Source: Sphingobium amiense
Lineage (GTDB): Bacteria; Pseudomonadota; Alphaproteobacteria; Sphingomonadales; Sphingomonadaceae
DNA length: 64,000 nt
NCBI RefSeq assembly: GCF_003967075.1
Contig: NZ_AP018664.1
Span: 744,001 to 808,000 of the forward strand
Direction: 5' to 3'
Shown: piece by piece, positions 16,763-25,281 of the stretch
Layout of the letters: the number at the start of each line of letters is the position of its first letter
How positions within the stretch are numbered: position 1 is the stretch's first letter
Notes under the pieces: generated by a model
Told to the model about the DNA's origin: nothing
Seen by the model: only the letters and a program-made list of their open reading frames with translations
The model's database searches: none
Program-made: the position numbers and the translations under genes

Positions 16763-16945
16763 ATGACTGACAGCACCATATCGTCCGCCGACGAACCCGC
16801 CGAAGGCGACAGGGGAACGCCCCCGCCGGGTGCCAATTCCCCGCAATCGGACGAGCATGAGCAGCAGGATGAGAGCGACGCCAATCTGCCGCCGGAGAAG
16901 ATCAATCCTCTCGCCCCGCCAGTGAATGTCCAGCCCGGCAGCTAG
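16763..16945 (+). CDS. Small acidic disordered protein
   Basis: A 60-aa protein rich in Asp, Glu, Pro, Ser and Asn, with no hydrophobic segment and no recognisable domain. An AGAGGATAA stretch precedes the ATG. It sits 47 bases after the response-regulator gene in the same direction and could be the last gene of the photosensory operon. No function is assigned. The composition (repeated Glu/Asp/Pro clusters) suggests intrinsic disorder. Confidence 0.55.
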   Translation: MTDSTISSADEPAEGDRGTPPPGANSPQSDEHEQQDESDANLPPEKINPLAPPVNVQPGS

Positions 16946-17110
16946 TCAGCAAACCGCCGATGAACCCCTATCGCGTCTGATGCGTTTGGCCGTCTGGGTT
17001 CATGAAAGCGCGGGATCAGGCCGATTTACACGGAACATTTTCTTCGCGACAAACGGGGCGCAACGCTGACCGACGAGGAACGCGCCCGGCTGGAGGGAGC
17101 GGTCGCCGAA

Positions 17111-17764
17111 GTGCGCAGCTTCGGCCCGCGCACGACGATCGTCCGTGCGGGCGATACGCTCCACCAGAGCACATTGCTGATCGAAGGCATACTTTCCCGC
17201 TACATCGACGACCGCAACGGCCTGCGGCAGTTGGTTGCCGTCCACGTGCCCGGCGACTTCGTCGACCTGCACGGCTATCCGCTGCGAACGCTCGATCATG
17301 ACATCGGCACGATGACCGCTGCGAAGGTCGCCGTCGTTCCGCATCGCAACCTCGACGCGATCCTCCGCGACGATCCCGGCCTGACGCGCAAGCTCTGGTT
17401 TTCGACGCTGCTCGACGCAGCGGTCCACCGGGCATGGCTCTTCCGGATGGGACGGCTGGATGCGGCGGGCCGCGTCGCGCACTTCCTGTGCGAGATGAAC
17501 GCGCGCCTCGCTTCTGCGGGCCTGAGCGACGGCAAGCGCTTTTCCCTTGGCATCACGCAGGTCGATCTGGCGGAAATATGCGGTCTCACCAGCGTGCATG
17601 TGAACCGGGTGATGCGCCAGCTCCGTGAAGACCGGCTCTGCATCTTCCGCTCCTCGCTGGTCGAAATCCTCGATATGCGCCGGCTGATCGAACGCGGCCA
17701 GTTCGATCCCGACTATCTCTACATGGAATATCCGCCCGAAAGCGCGACCAGCCAGCCGCGTTGA
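17111..17764 (+). CDS. Crp/Fnr family transcription regulator (5' end uncertain)
   Basis: A regulator of ~217 aa with an N-terminal cyclic-nucleotide-binding-like domain and a C-terminal HTH (TQVDLAEICGLTSVHVNRVM). The GTG at 17111 is the first usual start in frame, but clear family-like sequence (HFLRDKRG, TLTDEERARLE) continues upstream in the same frame to about 17030 without any ATG, GTG or TTG. An ATG with a matching N-terminal flavour exists at 17002 in another frame, so a one-base indel between ~17016 and ~17036 is likely. The gene may therefore be frameshifted, or the assembly may have an error there. No FNR cysteine cluster is visible. Its targets are unknown. Confidence 0.8.
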   Translation: MRSFGPRTTIVRAGDTLHQSTLLIEGILSRYIDDRNGLRQLVAVHVPGDFVDLHGYPLRTLDHDIGTMTAAKVAVVPHRNLDAILRDDPGLTRKLWFSTLLDAAVHRAWLFRMGRLDAAGRVAHFLCEMNARLASAGLSDGKRFSLGITQVDLAEICGLTSVHVNRVMRQLREDRLCIFRSSLVEILDMRRLIERGQFDPDYLYMEYPPESATSQPR

Positions 17765-17880
17765 GCGCGCCCGACCGGTCCCGGCACAAAAGTCGCTCGA
17801 TAAAATAGGGCAGACTGATATTTGTGAATGCGCCAAGTTACCAACTGTCTGATGCGTGCCCCGTTTTACCGGAGAAGAGC

Positions 17881-18615
17881 ATGCAGCCACCCTATCATCG
17901 CCTGGAAGAATTTGTGACCCTGTCGGCGGATGAAGCCGAAATCGTGAAGGGTTGGGCGGCGAACAGACGTGAGGTGAAACGCTATCGGGCGATACGCCGG
18001 GAAGGGGAGCCGGTGGCGGCCGTCTATTTCCTGATGGAAGGATGGGTGGGATCGTCGCTCATGCTGCGCGATGGACGGCGGCAGATCGTCAAGGTGCATC
18101 TGCCCGGCGACCTGCTGGGCTTCCCAAGCCTCGCGCTGGCGAGTGCGGGGGAAACGCTTGAGGCGCTGACCGACGCCGTGGTTTGCCCGCTGCCCCCCGG
18201 AGTGGTCGGCAAGATTCTCGCCGAAAATCCGCGGCTGGCGGCCGGTCTCTTCCTCAGCACCCAGAAGGAACGTGTCGCGCTGATGCAGCAGCTCGCCTGG
18301 GTGGGAGCCACCTCGGCGCTCGAACGGCTGATCGCGTTTCTGCTCGATCTCCACGACCGGTTGGTCGCCGCCAATCTGGTGAAGGACGGCAGTTTTGAAT
18401 TTCCCCTGACGCAGCAGCATCTGGGCGAACTGTTGGGACTGACCACCGTGCACGTCAATCGCACGCTGCGCCGCCTCGACGAAACGGGCCTCGTCGAACG
18501 GTCGCGCGCGCGGATGCGGATCAAGGACGTTCAGGAATTGCGCGAGGCGGCGGCGACGGTCGCCCCGCTGTTCGCGGGCCAGGAAGCGTGGAACAGGCTG
18601 GGCAACCCGTCCTGA
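17881..18615 (+). CDS. Crp/Fnr family transcription regulator
   Basis: A 244-aa regulator with a cyclic-nucleotide-binding-type effector domain (residues ~25-140; GDLLGFPSLAL) and a C-terminal winged HTH (LTQQHLGELLGLTTVHVNRTL). The ATG at 17881 was chosen for its GGAGAAGAGC Shine-Dalgarno; a GTG at 17824 in the same frame would add 19 residues. It lacks the four-cysteine [4Fe-4S] signature, so it is probably an FixK- or Dnr-like member rather than a direct oxygen sensor. It follows another Crp/Fnr gene by 116 bases. Its 3' end overlaps the convergent mprF by 85 bases. Confidence 0.88.
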   Translation: MQPPYHRLEEFVTLSADEAEIVKGWAANRREVKRYRAIRREGEPVAAVYFLMEGWVGSSLMLRDGRRQIVKVHLPGDLLGFPSLALASAGETLEALTDAVVCPLPPGVVGKILAENPRLAAGLFLSTQKERVALMQQLAWVGATSALERLIAFLLDLHDRLVAANLVKDGSFEFPLTQQHLGELLGLTTVHVNRTLRRLDETGLVERSRARMRIKDVQELREAAATVAPLFAGQEAWNRLGNPS

Positions 18616-21194
18616 CCGCGCGCGGGTAAGGACGGCGCGTCGCCGATCAGCGACTGGAGGTCCATCAGCGTCCGCGCAAAGGCCAGCCCCTGCGGCCCCG
18701 CAACGTAACGGCCCACCCATTGCGGCGCGAATTTCTCCTTATAGGCGCGCAGCCCCTCGAACCCGTAAAAGGCGTTGCCATGATGGTAGATCAGCGCGCC
18801 CAGCCGTGACCAGATCGACGCCAGCCGCCGCGCCTCCAGCCCAGCCAGCGGTGCCATGCCGAGGTTGAAGCGCGCATAGCCCTGCGCCTTGCCCCATTGC
18901 ATCAGCCGGATGAACAGAAAATCCATCGTGCCATAGGGCATGGCGTCGGCGTGGCGCATCAGGTCGACCGACAATTCGCTGCGGTCGGCGGTCTTCCATA
19001 TGTTGGCGAAGGCGATGATGCGGCCGTCCTGCCGCACGACCGCACAGTCGAACGCCGCGATGTAGGCCGGATCGAACCGCCCGACGCTGAAGCCCTTTTC
19101 CCGCTGGCGCTTGCTGGCCAGCCACTGCTCCGATATTTGTGCCAGCTCCGCCATCGCAGCGTCCGTTGCGCCCGCCGGGATGATGTCGAAGGTTGCGCCT
19201 TCGCGCGTGGCGCGGCGTTCGGCGTGGCGCAGGGATTTGGCGGCGGGGCCGTCCAGCGTGAAGTGCGCCAGATCGACCAGAGCCTCCTCGCCATATTTCG
19301 TGACCTGCAGGCCCAGTTCGATGGCCAGCGGCAGAGTGTCGACGCTGATCTGATAGAGCAGCAGGCGGCCCTGCGCCGCGTCAACCCGCTCGCGCAGTGT
19401 CCAGAGCAGGTCGCCCCACTCGCTTTCGTCGCCGACCGGGTCGCCCATCACGATCCAGCTATGTCCGCGCACCTGATACATCAGAAAAGCGCGCCCGCTT
19501 TCGGCCACCAGAAATCGCTTGTCACCCACCAGCGCAAGATTGACGTCGGCGCGCCGGGCCAGCGCGACCGCCTCCGCAGGCACCGCTACGCCATCGCCCG
19601 TCAGGCCGCGATAGGGTCGGGCGGGACGAAACAGACGCCAGAAGGCGACGATGCCGAGCAGGACGGCGACTCCCAGATTGGCGCGCAGGAACCGCGAGGC
19701 ATCGCCCCGGACGGCGAACTGCCACCAGAGGTCATTCTGATATTCGATATGTTTATAGGCGAAGAAGCCGATCCAGACCGACAGCCCCAGCACCACGCCG
19801 ACCGTCGCCAGCCAGCCCGGCGTGAACGCCTCGGCCAAAAAGTGCGTGCGACGATAGAAGGCCGCCCGTGTCCATTGCAGCGCAGCCGCGATCAGGACCA
19901 GCACCACCGCTTCCTCATAATCGAGACCCTTGAGCAGGGAGAAGACCGCTCCCGCCAGAAGCAGCAGCCGCGTCAGCCAGAAGGCTCCGTCGAGCCTGCG
20001 ATAAAGCCCGGCGGACAGGACCAGCAGAGCCGCGCCCGCCAGACTTCCCGCAAGATGCGAAATCTCCGTAACGGGTAACGGCACGAAACCGGACAGCAGG
20101 TTGGCGCGGCGCGGCACGGTCGGCAGAGATCCGGACACCAGCAGGACGCAACCGCCGAAGAAAACCAGCGCTGCGGACATGACGGGCGCAAGGCCGGAGA
20201 CCACGGAGCGGACGCCGTCGATGGTCCGCGCGATGGGTTCGCGCCGCCGCCATCCTTCCTGAACCAGTATGATCGCGATGGCGACGAGCAGCGGGGCAAT
20301 ATAGTAGATCAGCCGATAGGCGAGCAGCGCGGCCAGCAGTTCGGGCTGGCCCGTGCCCGGAAGCGCCGCGATCATCACCGCCTCGAACACGCCGACCCCG
20401 CCGGGCACATGCGTCACCAGCACGGCGATGATCGCCAGCGTATAGCCGACGAAGAAGGCCGGCCATGCCGCGGCGTCCGCGCCGGGCACCAGCACGAACA
20501 GGGCTGCGCTGGCCGCCAGCAGGTCCGCCATACCGATGCCGATCTGCGCCAGCAGGGCGGGCGCTGGGGGAAGGGGCATCTGCATGCCCCGCAGTGACAG
20601 TGTCCGCCCGTTGCGCCCCGCCCAGACCAGCAGCCCCGCCACCAGCAGCAGCGCCGCAATGCCGAACAGGCGCAGCGCCGATGGCGAATCGGGAAAAATC
20701 CGGACCGCCACTTCCGGGCGAACGGCCAGCATCGCACTAGCGAGCACGAGGATGCCGCCCCAGAATGTCGCGCTGGCGGCCACGACGACGCGGGCGATCT
20801 CTCCTGCACTCAGGCCCGCCGCATTGTAGATGCGAAACCGCGCCGACCCGCCGGTCAGCAGCGCCAGCCCGAGATTGTGGCTCAGCGTATAGCTGGTGAA
20901 GGACGCCAGCGCCGCCGTGCGATAGGGCAATGGCCGCCCGATGCTCCGCAGCGCCATCACGTCATACAGGGTGAGCGTCCCATAGCTGATCGTCGTCAGC
21001 ACCGCCGCCGCCAGCAGGGCGCGCGCGGGCATCAGGTGCCATGCATCCCGCACATCGTTCAGCCGCACCTCGCGCAGCATATGGGTCAGCGCGATCAGGC
21101 CCAGTGCCGCCAGCATCAGCACGACCCCCACCGATATCGCGGTGCGGTGGCGTTTCGGGAGCCGAGCCGTCCATTTTCTCAAAGACTGGGGCAT
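18531..21194 (-). CDS. mprF: MprF lysyl/alanyl-phosphatidylglycerol synthase and flippase
   Basis: An 887-aa inner-membrane protein. The first ~550 residues contain about 14 hydrophobic segments (flippase, UPF0104-like). The C-terminal ~300 residues form the DUF2156 aminoacyl-transferase domain that moves an amino acid from tRNA to phosphatidylglycerol. Such lipids reduce negative surface charge and protect against cationic peptides and acid. The start at 21194 was chosen because it leaves a 4-base gap after the DUF2157-like neighbour's stop at 21199, whereas the start at 21275 would overlap that gene by 77 bases. The DUF2147 and VirJ-like genes just upstream share its direction, as in LpiA/AcvB operons of other alphaproteobacteria. 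The amino acid used cannot be told from sequence. Confidence 0.9.
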   Translation of the reverse strand: MPQSLRKWTARLPKRHRTAISVGVVLMLAALGLIALTHMLREVRLNDVRDAWHLMPARALLAAAVLTTISYGTLTLYDVMALRSIGRPLPYRTAALASFTSYTLSHNLGLALLTGGSARFRIYNAAGLSAGEIARVVVAASATFWGGILVLASAMLAVRPEVAVRIFPDSPSALRLFGIAALLLVAGLLVWAGRNGRTLSLRGMQMPLPPAPALLAQIGIGMADLLAASAALFVLVPGADAAAWPAFFVGYTLAIIAVLVTHVPGGVGVFEAVMIAALPGTGQPELLAALLAYRLIYYIAPLLVAIAIILVQEGWRRREPIARTIDGVRSVVSGLAPVMSAALVFFGGCVLLVSGSLPTVPRRANLLSGFVPLPVTEISHLAGSLAGAALLVLSAGLYRRLDGAFWLTRLLLLAGAVFSLLKGLDYEEAVVLVLIAAALQWTRAAFYRRTHFLAEAFTPGWLATVGVVLGLSVWIGFFAYKHIEYQNDLWWQFAVRGDASRFLRANLGVAVLLGIVAFWRLFRPARPYRGLTGDGVAVPAEAVALARRADVNLALVGDKRFLVAESGRAFLMYQVRGHSWIVMGDPVGDESEWGDLLWTLRERVDAAQGRLLLYQISVDTLPLAIELGLQVTKYGEEALVDLAHFTLDGPAAKSLRHAERRATREGATFDIIPAGATDAAMAELAQISEQWLASKRQREKGFSVGRFDPAYIAAFDCAVVRQDGRIIAFANIWKTADRSELSVDLMRHADAMPYGTMDFLFIRLMQWGKAQGYARFNLGMAPLAGLEARRLASIWSRLGALIYHHGNAFYGFEGLRAYKEKFAPQWVGRYVAGPQGLAFARTLMDLQSLIGDAPSLPARGQDGLPSLFHASWPANSGATVAAASRNS

Positions 21195-21198
21195 CCGC

Positions 21199-21609
21199 TC
21201 AATCCACCCTTGGCCGCGACCAGATCTGGCTCTTGCAGATCCACGAGCCGACGAGGCATCCCGAAATCCGGACATGTGTGGGGTCTACGGATCGGATCGT
21301 CGAGGAAAAAGTCCGCCCGATGTCGGGCACATAGACGCGCCCGCTCCATCTGCCGCGACCGTCCGCCTTGTAATCCTGCAACAATTGCGTCCCGACGAGA
21401 TGCGCGACACCGGCATCCTGCGCGTCGGCCAGCGCTTCGCCATTGGCCCAGCGCACCCATCCGCAAAGCCCGCCCTGACAGGGGGCGGTGGCCACGATGA
21501 CGCTGCCGCGCGGGTTGATCCATTCTCCCGCAAGAGACGGCTCTCCCTGTGCCATCCCCGGCAGCGCCAGCATCCATGCCGCCCATATCGCGATAAGGAC
21601 TCGCGTCAC
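21199..21609 (-). CDS. DUF2147 secreted protein
   Basis: A 136-aa exported protein. Residues 1-20 are a signal peptide (LIAIWAAWMLALPGMAQ). The mature part has GEWINPRG near the start and the W-x-G, Y-x-P and C-x-x-x-x-x-C-x-S spacing typical of DUF2147 (PF09917). Its biochemical function is unknown. It sits between the VirJ-like gene (1-base gap) and mprF (4-base gap), so it is certainly co-transcribed with them and probably belongs to the envelope or lipid function. Confidence 0.8.
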   Translation of the reverse strand: MTRVLIAIWAAWMLALPGMAQGEPSLAGEWINPRGSVIVATAPCQGGLCGWVRWANGEALADAQDAGVAHLVGTQLLQDYKADGRGRWSGRVYVPDIGRTFSSTIRSVDPTHVRISGCLVGSWICKSQIWSRPRVD

Positions 21610-21610
21610 G

Positions 21611-22339
21611 TCACCGCCCTCCCGCTACGCCGGATGAAGCCATCGCCCGGCGCATGACCGCATAGACAGCATCATCGTCCCGGCGCAGCGGATGGCCGCC
21701 GGGCAGGAGGACGGTGCGGACGCCGCGCTGATGGAGCAGCCGACACAGGCCCGATGCCTCCTCGCGCCCGCCGATGCACAGTGTCGGCGCCCAGCCAAGG
21801 CCGCGTGCAGTCGGCAGCGCAGGCTCTTCATGCATCGCGAAGGTGAATATCTCCGTTGGCGAGGCGCGAAACGCGACTGTGGCGCCCGGCACGACAAGAA
21901 TGATCTGCCCCACCGCTTTTCTCGTCGCGGGTGGCAGTCCCGCCAGCGCCACCTGAAGCATGTCCGCGCCATAGGACTGCCCGACCAGCAGGAGCCGCGC
22001 CTGACGGTTGATCTTCCACGCCTGCCGGATCGACCGGTCGAGCAGCGCTTCGGCCTCCTGCGGCGTGCGCCGGACATTGAAATAGGCGAGCGAATTGACG
22101 CCGATCACGGGAATGCCGTCCTTCACCAGATGATCGGCGATCATCGGACCCATCCCCAGACGAAAGCCCATGTCGCCCGACCAGAGGATAGCGACCGGCT
22201 CGCCGGGGCGGGGGCGATAATGGCCGGGGACGATGGCGGTAAAGACGCTTCCGCCGATATAACCGAGCCAGGCGAATGCGGCCAGCAGCAGCGCGGCCAG
22301 CAAAGCGACTGCCGCCATCCCCCTCCTGCCCGCCTTCAT
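21611..22339 (-). CDS. AcvB/VirJ-like hydrolase
   Basis: A 242-aa protein with an N-terminal membrane anchor or signal segment (residues ~8-37) and an alpha/beta-hydrolase domain. The nucleophile elbow is GQSYG (residues 120-124, S122), followed by a C-terminal GGHPLRRDDDAVY with the likely catalytic His. This matches VirJ (PF06057). In other alphaproteobacteria AcvB proteins hydrolyse lysyl-phosphatidylglycerol and lie in an operon with MprF/LpiA; the same linkage here supports that role. The ATG at 22339 was chosen over an upstream Arg-rich extension. AcvB proteins are often two-domain; this one is the short single-domain form. Confidence 0.8.
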   Translation of the reverse strand: MKAGRRGMAAVALLAALLLAAFAWLGYIGGSVFTAIVPGHYRPRPGEPVAILWSGDMGFRLGMGPMIADHLVKDGIPVIGVNSLAYFNVRRTPQEAEALLDRSIRQAWKINRQARLLLVGQSYGADMLQVALAGLPPATRKAVGQIILVVPGATVAFRASPTEIFTFAMHEEPALPTARGLGWAPTLCIGGREEASGLCRLLHQRGVRTVLLPGGHPLRRDDDAVYAVMRRAMASSGVAGGR

Positions 22340-22485
22340 CTGCACCCGCCTTCTCCTCCGGCATTGTCCTTTGAACAGCGGGCGATGTGACATGGCTGCG
22401 CCATCGGCGCGCTGACCCTCGCATGAACTTTATGTCATGTCCCTGTCAGTCCCGTGACACGCCTCATTCTCTAGAGATTCGGCGC

Positions 22486-22929
22486 ATGGCGTGGTCTCCC
22501 CGATATATTTTCGCAGCGGCCATGCTGTTGGCGGCGATCCCGCTCATCCTGTCCATGCGTTACCCGCGCTCCCCTGCAGCGGCCGTCGTCGTCAGCGATG
22601 CGATGGGGCTTACGCTGGGAGAATATGCGGGGCGGCGGGTCGTCGTGACCAGCCTGCGCAGCCGCGGCCCCGCCGACCGAAGCGGGATCAGGGTCGGCGA
22701 CCTGCTCGATGCGGTCGCTTCCCGGCGGGTTTCGGGCCTGATCGAAGCACAGCGCCTGATCCAGAACCGCCTGCCGTGCGGCGAAACGCTCCACCTCCAT
22801 CACGGACCCATTCCCTATGAAGCGCGAATTTGGCAATGCAGGACACCCGGCGAGGGGAGAAGCCGACACGTCGCCGCAGGACAGGAGCGCAAGGGGGATG
22901 GGACGAAAGATATTGCTGGTCGAGGATGA
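22486..22929 (+). CDS. Membrane-anchored PDZ-domain protein
   Basis: A 147-aa protein with one N-terminal hydrophobic segment (residues ~8-24, IFAAAMLLAAIPLILSM) and a periplasmic PDZ-like domain (LGEYAGRRVVVTSL, GPADRSGIRVGDLLDAV). It probably binds a peptide or protease partner outside the inner membrane. Its 3' end overlaps the response-regulator gene by 32 bases, so it belongs to the same operon. It may be an accessory sensor for the two-component pair, which is inference. The ATG at 22486 was chosen because the transmembrane segment follows directly. Confidence 0.7.
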   Translation: MAWSPRYIFAAAMLLAAIPLILSMRYPRSPAAAVVVSDAMGLTLGEYAGRRVVVTSLRSRGPADRSGIRVGDLLDAVASRRVSGLIEAQRLIQNRLPCGETLHLHHGPIPYEARIWQCRTPGEGRSRHVAAGQERKGDGTKDIAGRG

Positions 22930-23575
22930 CCGGACCACCGCCGAATTCATCCTCAAAGGACTGGCCGAACATGGCCATGTCGCCGACCATGCCGACAATG
23001 GCCGCGACGGCCTCTTCATGGCGACGGACGGCAGCTACGATGCGGTCATTCTGGATCGCATGATCCCTGGCATGGACGGCCTGGCGGTGCTGGGCGCGCT
23101 GCGTGCCGCAGGAATCGAAACGCCGGTGCTGTTCCTGTCGGCTCTGGGATCGGTCGACGATCGCGTCACCGGGCTGACCGCCGGATCGGACGACTATATG
23201 GTCAAGCCCTTCGCCTTCGCCGAATTGCTGGCGCGGCTTGAACTGTTGATGCGCAGGCGGGGCGCTGGCACCACGGTCGAAACGACACTGGCCTGCGGCA
23301 CGCTGACCATGGACCTGCTGAAGCGCGAGGTGCGGCGCGGCGACCGGCCCATCGACCTTCAGCCCCGTGAGTTCCGCCTGCTCGAATATCTCCTCCGCCA
23401 CGCAGGGCAGGTGGTAACGCGCACCATGCTGCTAGAGGGCGTCTGGGACTATCATTTCGATCCCGGCACCAATGTCATCGACGTGCATATCAGCCGCCTG
23501 CGCCGCAAGGTGGACGGCGAAGGGGACACGCCCCTCATCCTCACGGTTCGCGGCGCGGGTTATCGCCTTGGCTGA
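22898..23575 (+). CDS. OmpR/PhoB-type response regulator
   Basis: A 225-aa response regulator. The receiver has D10-D11 and the phospho-acceptor D53 in ILDRMIPG, with K near MVKPF. The C-terminal winged helix ends with VIDVHISRLRRKV and GAGYRLG. The ATG at 22898 was chosen for its family-typical MGRKILLVEDD start and a purine-rich stretch upstream. It is followed after 15 bases by its likely kinase. It is transcribed divergently from the VirJ-DUF2147-mprF operon, which it may control (inference). Confidence 0.92.
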   Translation: MGRKILLVEDDRTTAEFILKGLAEHGHVADHADNGRDGLFMATDGSYDAVILDRMIPGMDGLAVLGALRAAGIETPVLFLSALGSVDDRVTGLTAGSDDYMVKPFAFAELLARLELLMRRRGAGTTVETTLACGTLTMDLLKREVRRGDRPIDLQPREFRLLEYLLRHAGQVVTRTMLLEGVWDYHFDPGTNVIDVHISRLRRKVDGEGDTPLILTVRGAGYRLG

Positions 23576-23590
23576 TCCGTATCCCGCGCC

Positions 23591-24940
23591 ATGACACGCT
23601 GGCTGCGCTCGTCCCATGCCCGTTTCATCGGCCTCATCCTGCTGCTCGAACTCATCTTCGGCGCGGCGCTGCTGCTGTCGGTCACGCAGCTCGTCCGCAG
23701 CAATCTGGATGAAGCCGACATTGCGACCGCGATCGACATGCGCGATGCATTGCTGGCGATCGGCCGGGACGAGGGAGGCAAGGCGCTGGCGAGCGCCGTC
23801 GCGGAGCAGGCACGCGACGAGAAGGACGCCGTCATCCTGCTGATCGGCCCCGATGGCCGGATCGTCGCGGGCAATCTTTCAGGCTGGCCGCCCAACATCC
23901 CCGGCCGCACCGAAGGTATCCGGGCCAGACTCTATCGCCTCGGCGACAGCCAGCCCGGCCCGTTCATCATCACCGCCGCGCCGACCGTCGACGGCAGCCG
24001 CCTGCTGGTGGGCGAAAGCACCGACGACAGCGACCAGATCCGCTCGACCATCGGCGGCGCGCTGCTGACCGCGCTGCTGACCGCGCTGCCGCTGGCAGCG
24101 GTCGCCGCATGGCTCGTCGTGCACATCATCGACCGCCGCATCGTCCATATCGCCGAAACGGCGGCGCAGGTCGGCGCAGGGCGCATCGACCACCGCGTCG
24201 CGCTCGACGGGTCGGGCGACAGTTTCGACATGCTCGGCGGCACGATCAACGACATGCTCGACCGCATCGTCGGGCTGCTGGCGGAACTGCGCACCGTGAC
24301 CGACAGCATCGCGCATGATCTGCGCTCGCCACTCACCCGCCTGCGTGCGCGCATCGACCGCGCGATGCTCACGGACGATCCCGCCGCCCTGCGCGAGGCG
24401 GTGGACGGCATCAGCCGTGAAGCCGACGCCCTGCTGGCGATGCTGGCGACCGCGCTGGAGGTCAGCCGCATGGAGGCGGGCATCGGGCGGGAGCGCCTGT
24501 CGCCTACCGATCTCGCGCTGCTGCTCGCCGACATCGGTGAACTCTACGAACCATTATGCGAAGAACAGGGAAGGGCGCTGCATATCGAAGCGACCGGCCC
24601 CGCCATAGCGCCTGCGCATCGCGAACTGCTGGGGCAGGCTCTGTCCAACCTCATCGACAACGCGCTCAAATATGGCGAAGGCGCGATGACTCTCTATCTC
24701 GACCAAGCGCCCGACGCATGGCGCGTCGGCGTCGCCGACAGCGGTCCCGGCATCCCTGCGGAACGGGAGGCGGACGCCCTGCGCCGCTTCGGCCGGCTCG
24801 ATCCGGCACGGGGCATAGCGGGCGCGGGCCTTGGCCTGTCGCTGGTCTCGGCGGTGGCGGGCATCCATGACGGCGCGCTCCGTTTCGCGCGCAGGGAAGG
24901 GCAGTTCGCCGTCGAAATGTCGATCAGCAAGGGCGGTTGA
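23591..24940 (+). CDS. Sensor histidine kinase
   Basis: A 449-aa membrane kinase. Two hydrophobic segments (~12-32 and ~155-178) flank a ~120-residue periplasmic domain. A HAMP domain follows the second segment, then HisKA with H242 in SIAHDLRSPLTRL, and HATPase_c with NLIDNALKYG, DSGPGIP and GLGLSLV. It is the partner of the upstream response regulator. The signal is unknown; the adjoining PDZ protein and the mprF operon suggest an envelope stress. Confidence 0.93.
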   Translation: MTRWLRSSHARFIGLILLLELIFGAALLLSVTQLVRSNLDEADIATAIDMRDALLAIGRDEGGKALASAVAEQARDEKDAVILLIGPDGRIVAGNLSGWPPNIPGRTEGIRARLYRLGDSQPGPFIITAAPTVDGSRLLVGESTDDSDQIRSTIGGALLTALLTALPLAAVAAWLVVHIIDRRIVHIAETAAQVGAGRIDHRVALDGSGDSFDMLGGTINDMLDRIVGLLAELRTVTDSIAHDLRSPLTRLRARIDRAMLTDDPAALREAVDGISREADALLAMLATALEVSRMEAGIGRERLSPTDLALLLADIGELYEPLCEEQGRALHIEATGPAIAPAHRELLGQALSNLIDNALKYGEGAMTLYLDQAPDAWRVGVADSGPGIPAEREADALRRFGRLDPARGIAGAGLGLSLVSAVAGIHDGALRFARREGQFAVEMSISKGG

Positions 24941-25077
24941 TCGCCAATCATACGCAAATACTATGGGCGGCGGCGGTCCTGTGTCTCGATTTCCAACGCC
25001 CCGCTCTCCTACCTGAAGAACCGCAGACGAATCGGCGCCGCACGTCCCGTGGCCCGACGCCGTGCGGGAGACAGACT

Positions 25078-25161
25078 ATGCAGGACATCCTCTGGATCGG
25101 CCTCACCCTCGCCTTGCTGGGCGCAACGCTCGGCTATGCCGCGCTGTGCGACAATGGCTGA
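25078..25161 (+). CDS. Tiny membrane peptide upstream of KdpF
   Basis: A 27-aa open frame encoding one hydrophobic helix (DILWIGLTLALLGATLGYAA) followed by a short CDNG tail. It ends 15 bases before kdpF and starts with ATG after a purine-rich GGGAGACAGACT. Similar one-helix peptides with a Leu-rich core and a C-terminal Cys-Asp occur upstream of kdpF in other bacteria as I recall them, but they have no established name. It could be an extra small subunit of the Kdp pump. Confidence 0.6.
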   Translation: MQDILWIGLTLALLGATLGYAALCDNG

Positions 25162-25176
25162 CGGGAGGGAGCCATC

Positions 25177-25266
25177 ATGACACCCGACCTCTGGCTGGCG
25201 GCGGTCACCGCGCTTGGCCTTCTCTGCTATCTCGTGGCGGTGCTTGCCCGCCCCGAACGCTTCTGA
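25177..25266 (+). CDS. kdpF: KdpF, small K+-ATPase subunit
   Basis: A 29-aa single-helix peptide (MTPDLWLAAVTALGLLCYLV then AVLARPERF). It stabilises the KdpFABC complex in the inner membrane. The pattern of a hydrophobic helix ending in LV-x-A-LxRPE-x-F is characteristic of KdpF. A GGGAGG Shine-Dalgarno lies just upstream, and kdpA starts 15 bases after its stop. Confidence 0.88.
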   Translation: MTPDLWLAAVTALGLLCYLVAVLARPERF

Positions 25267-25281
25267 TCGCGGAGGCAATCC

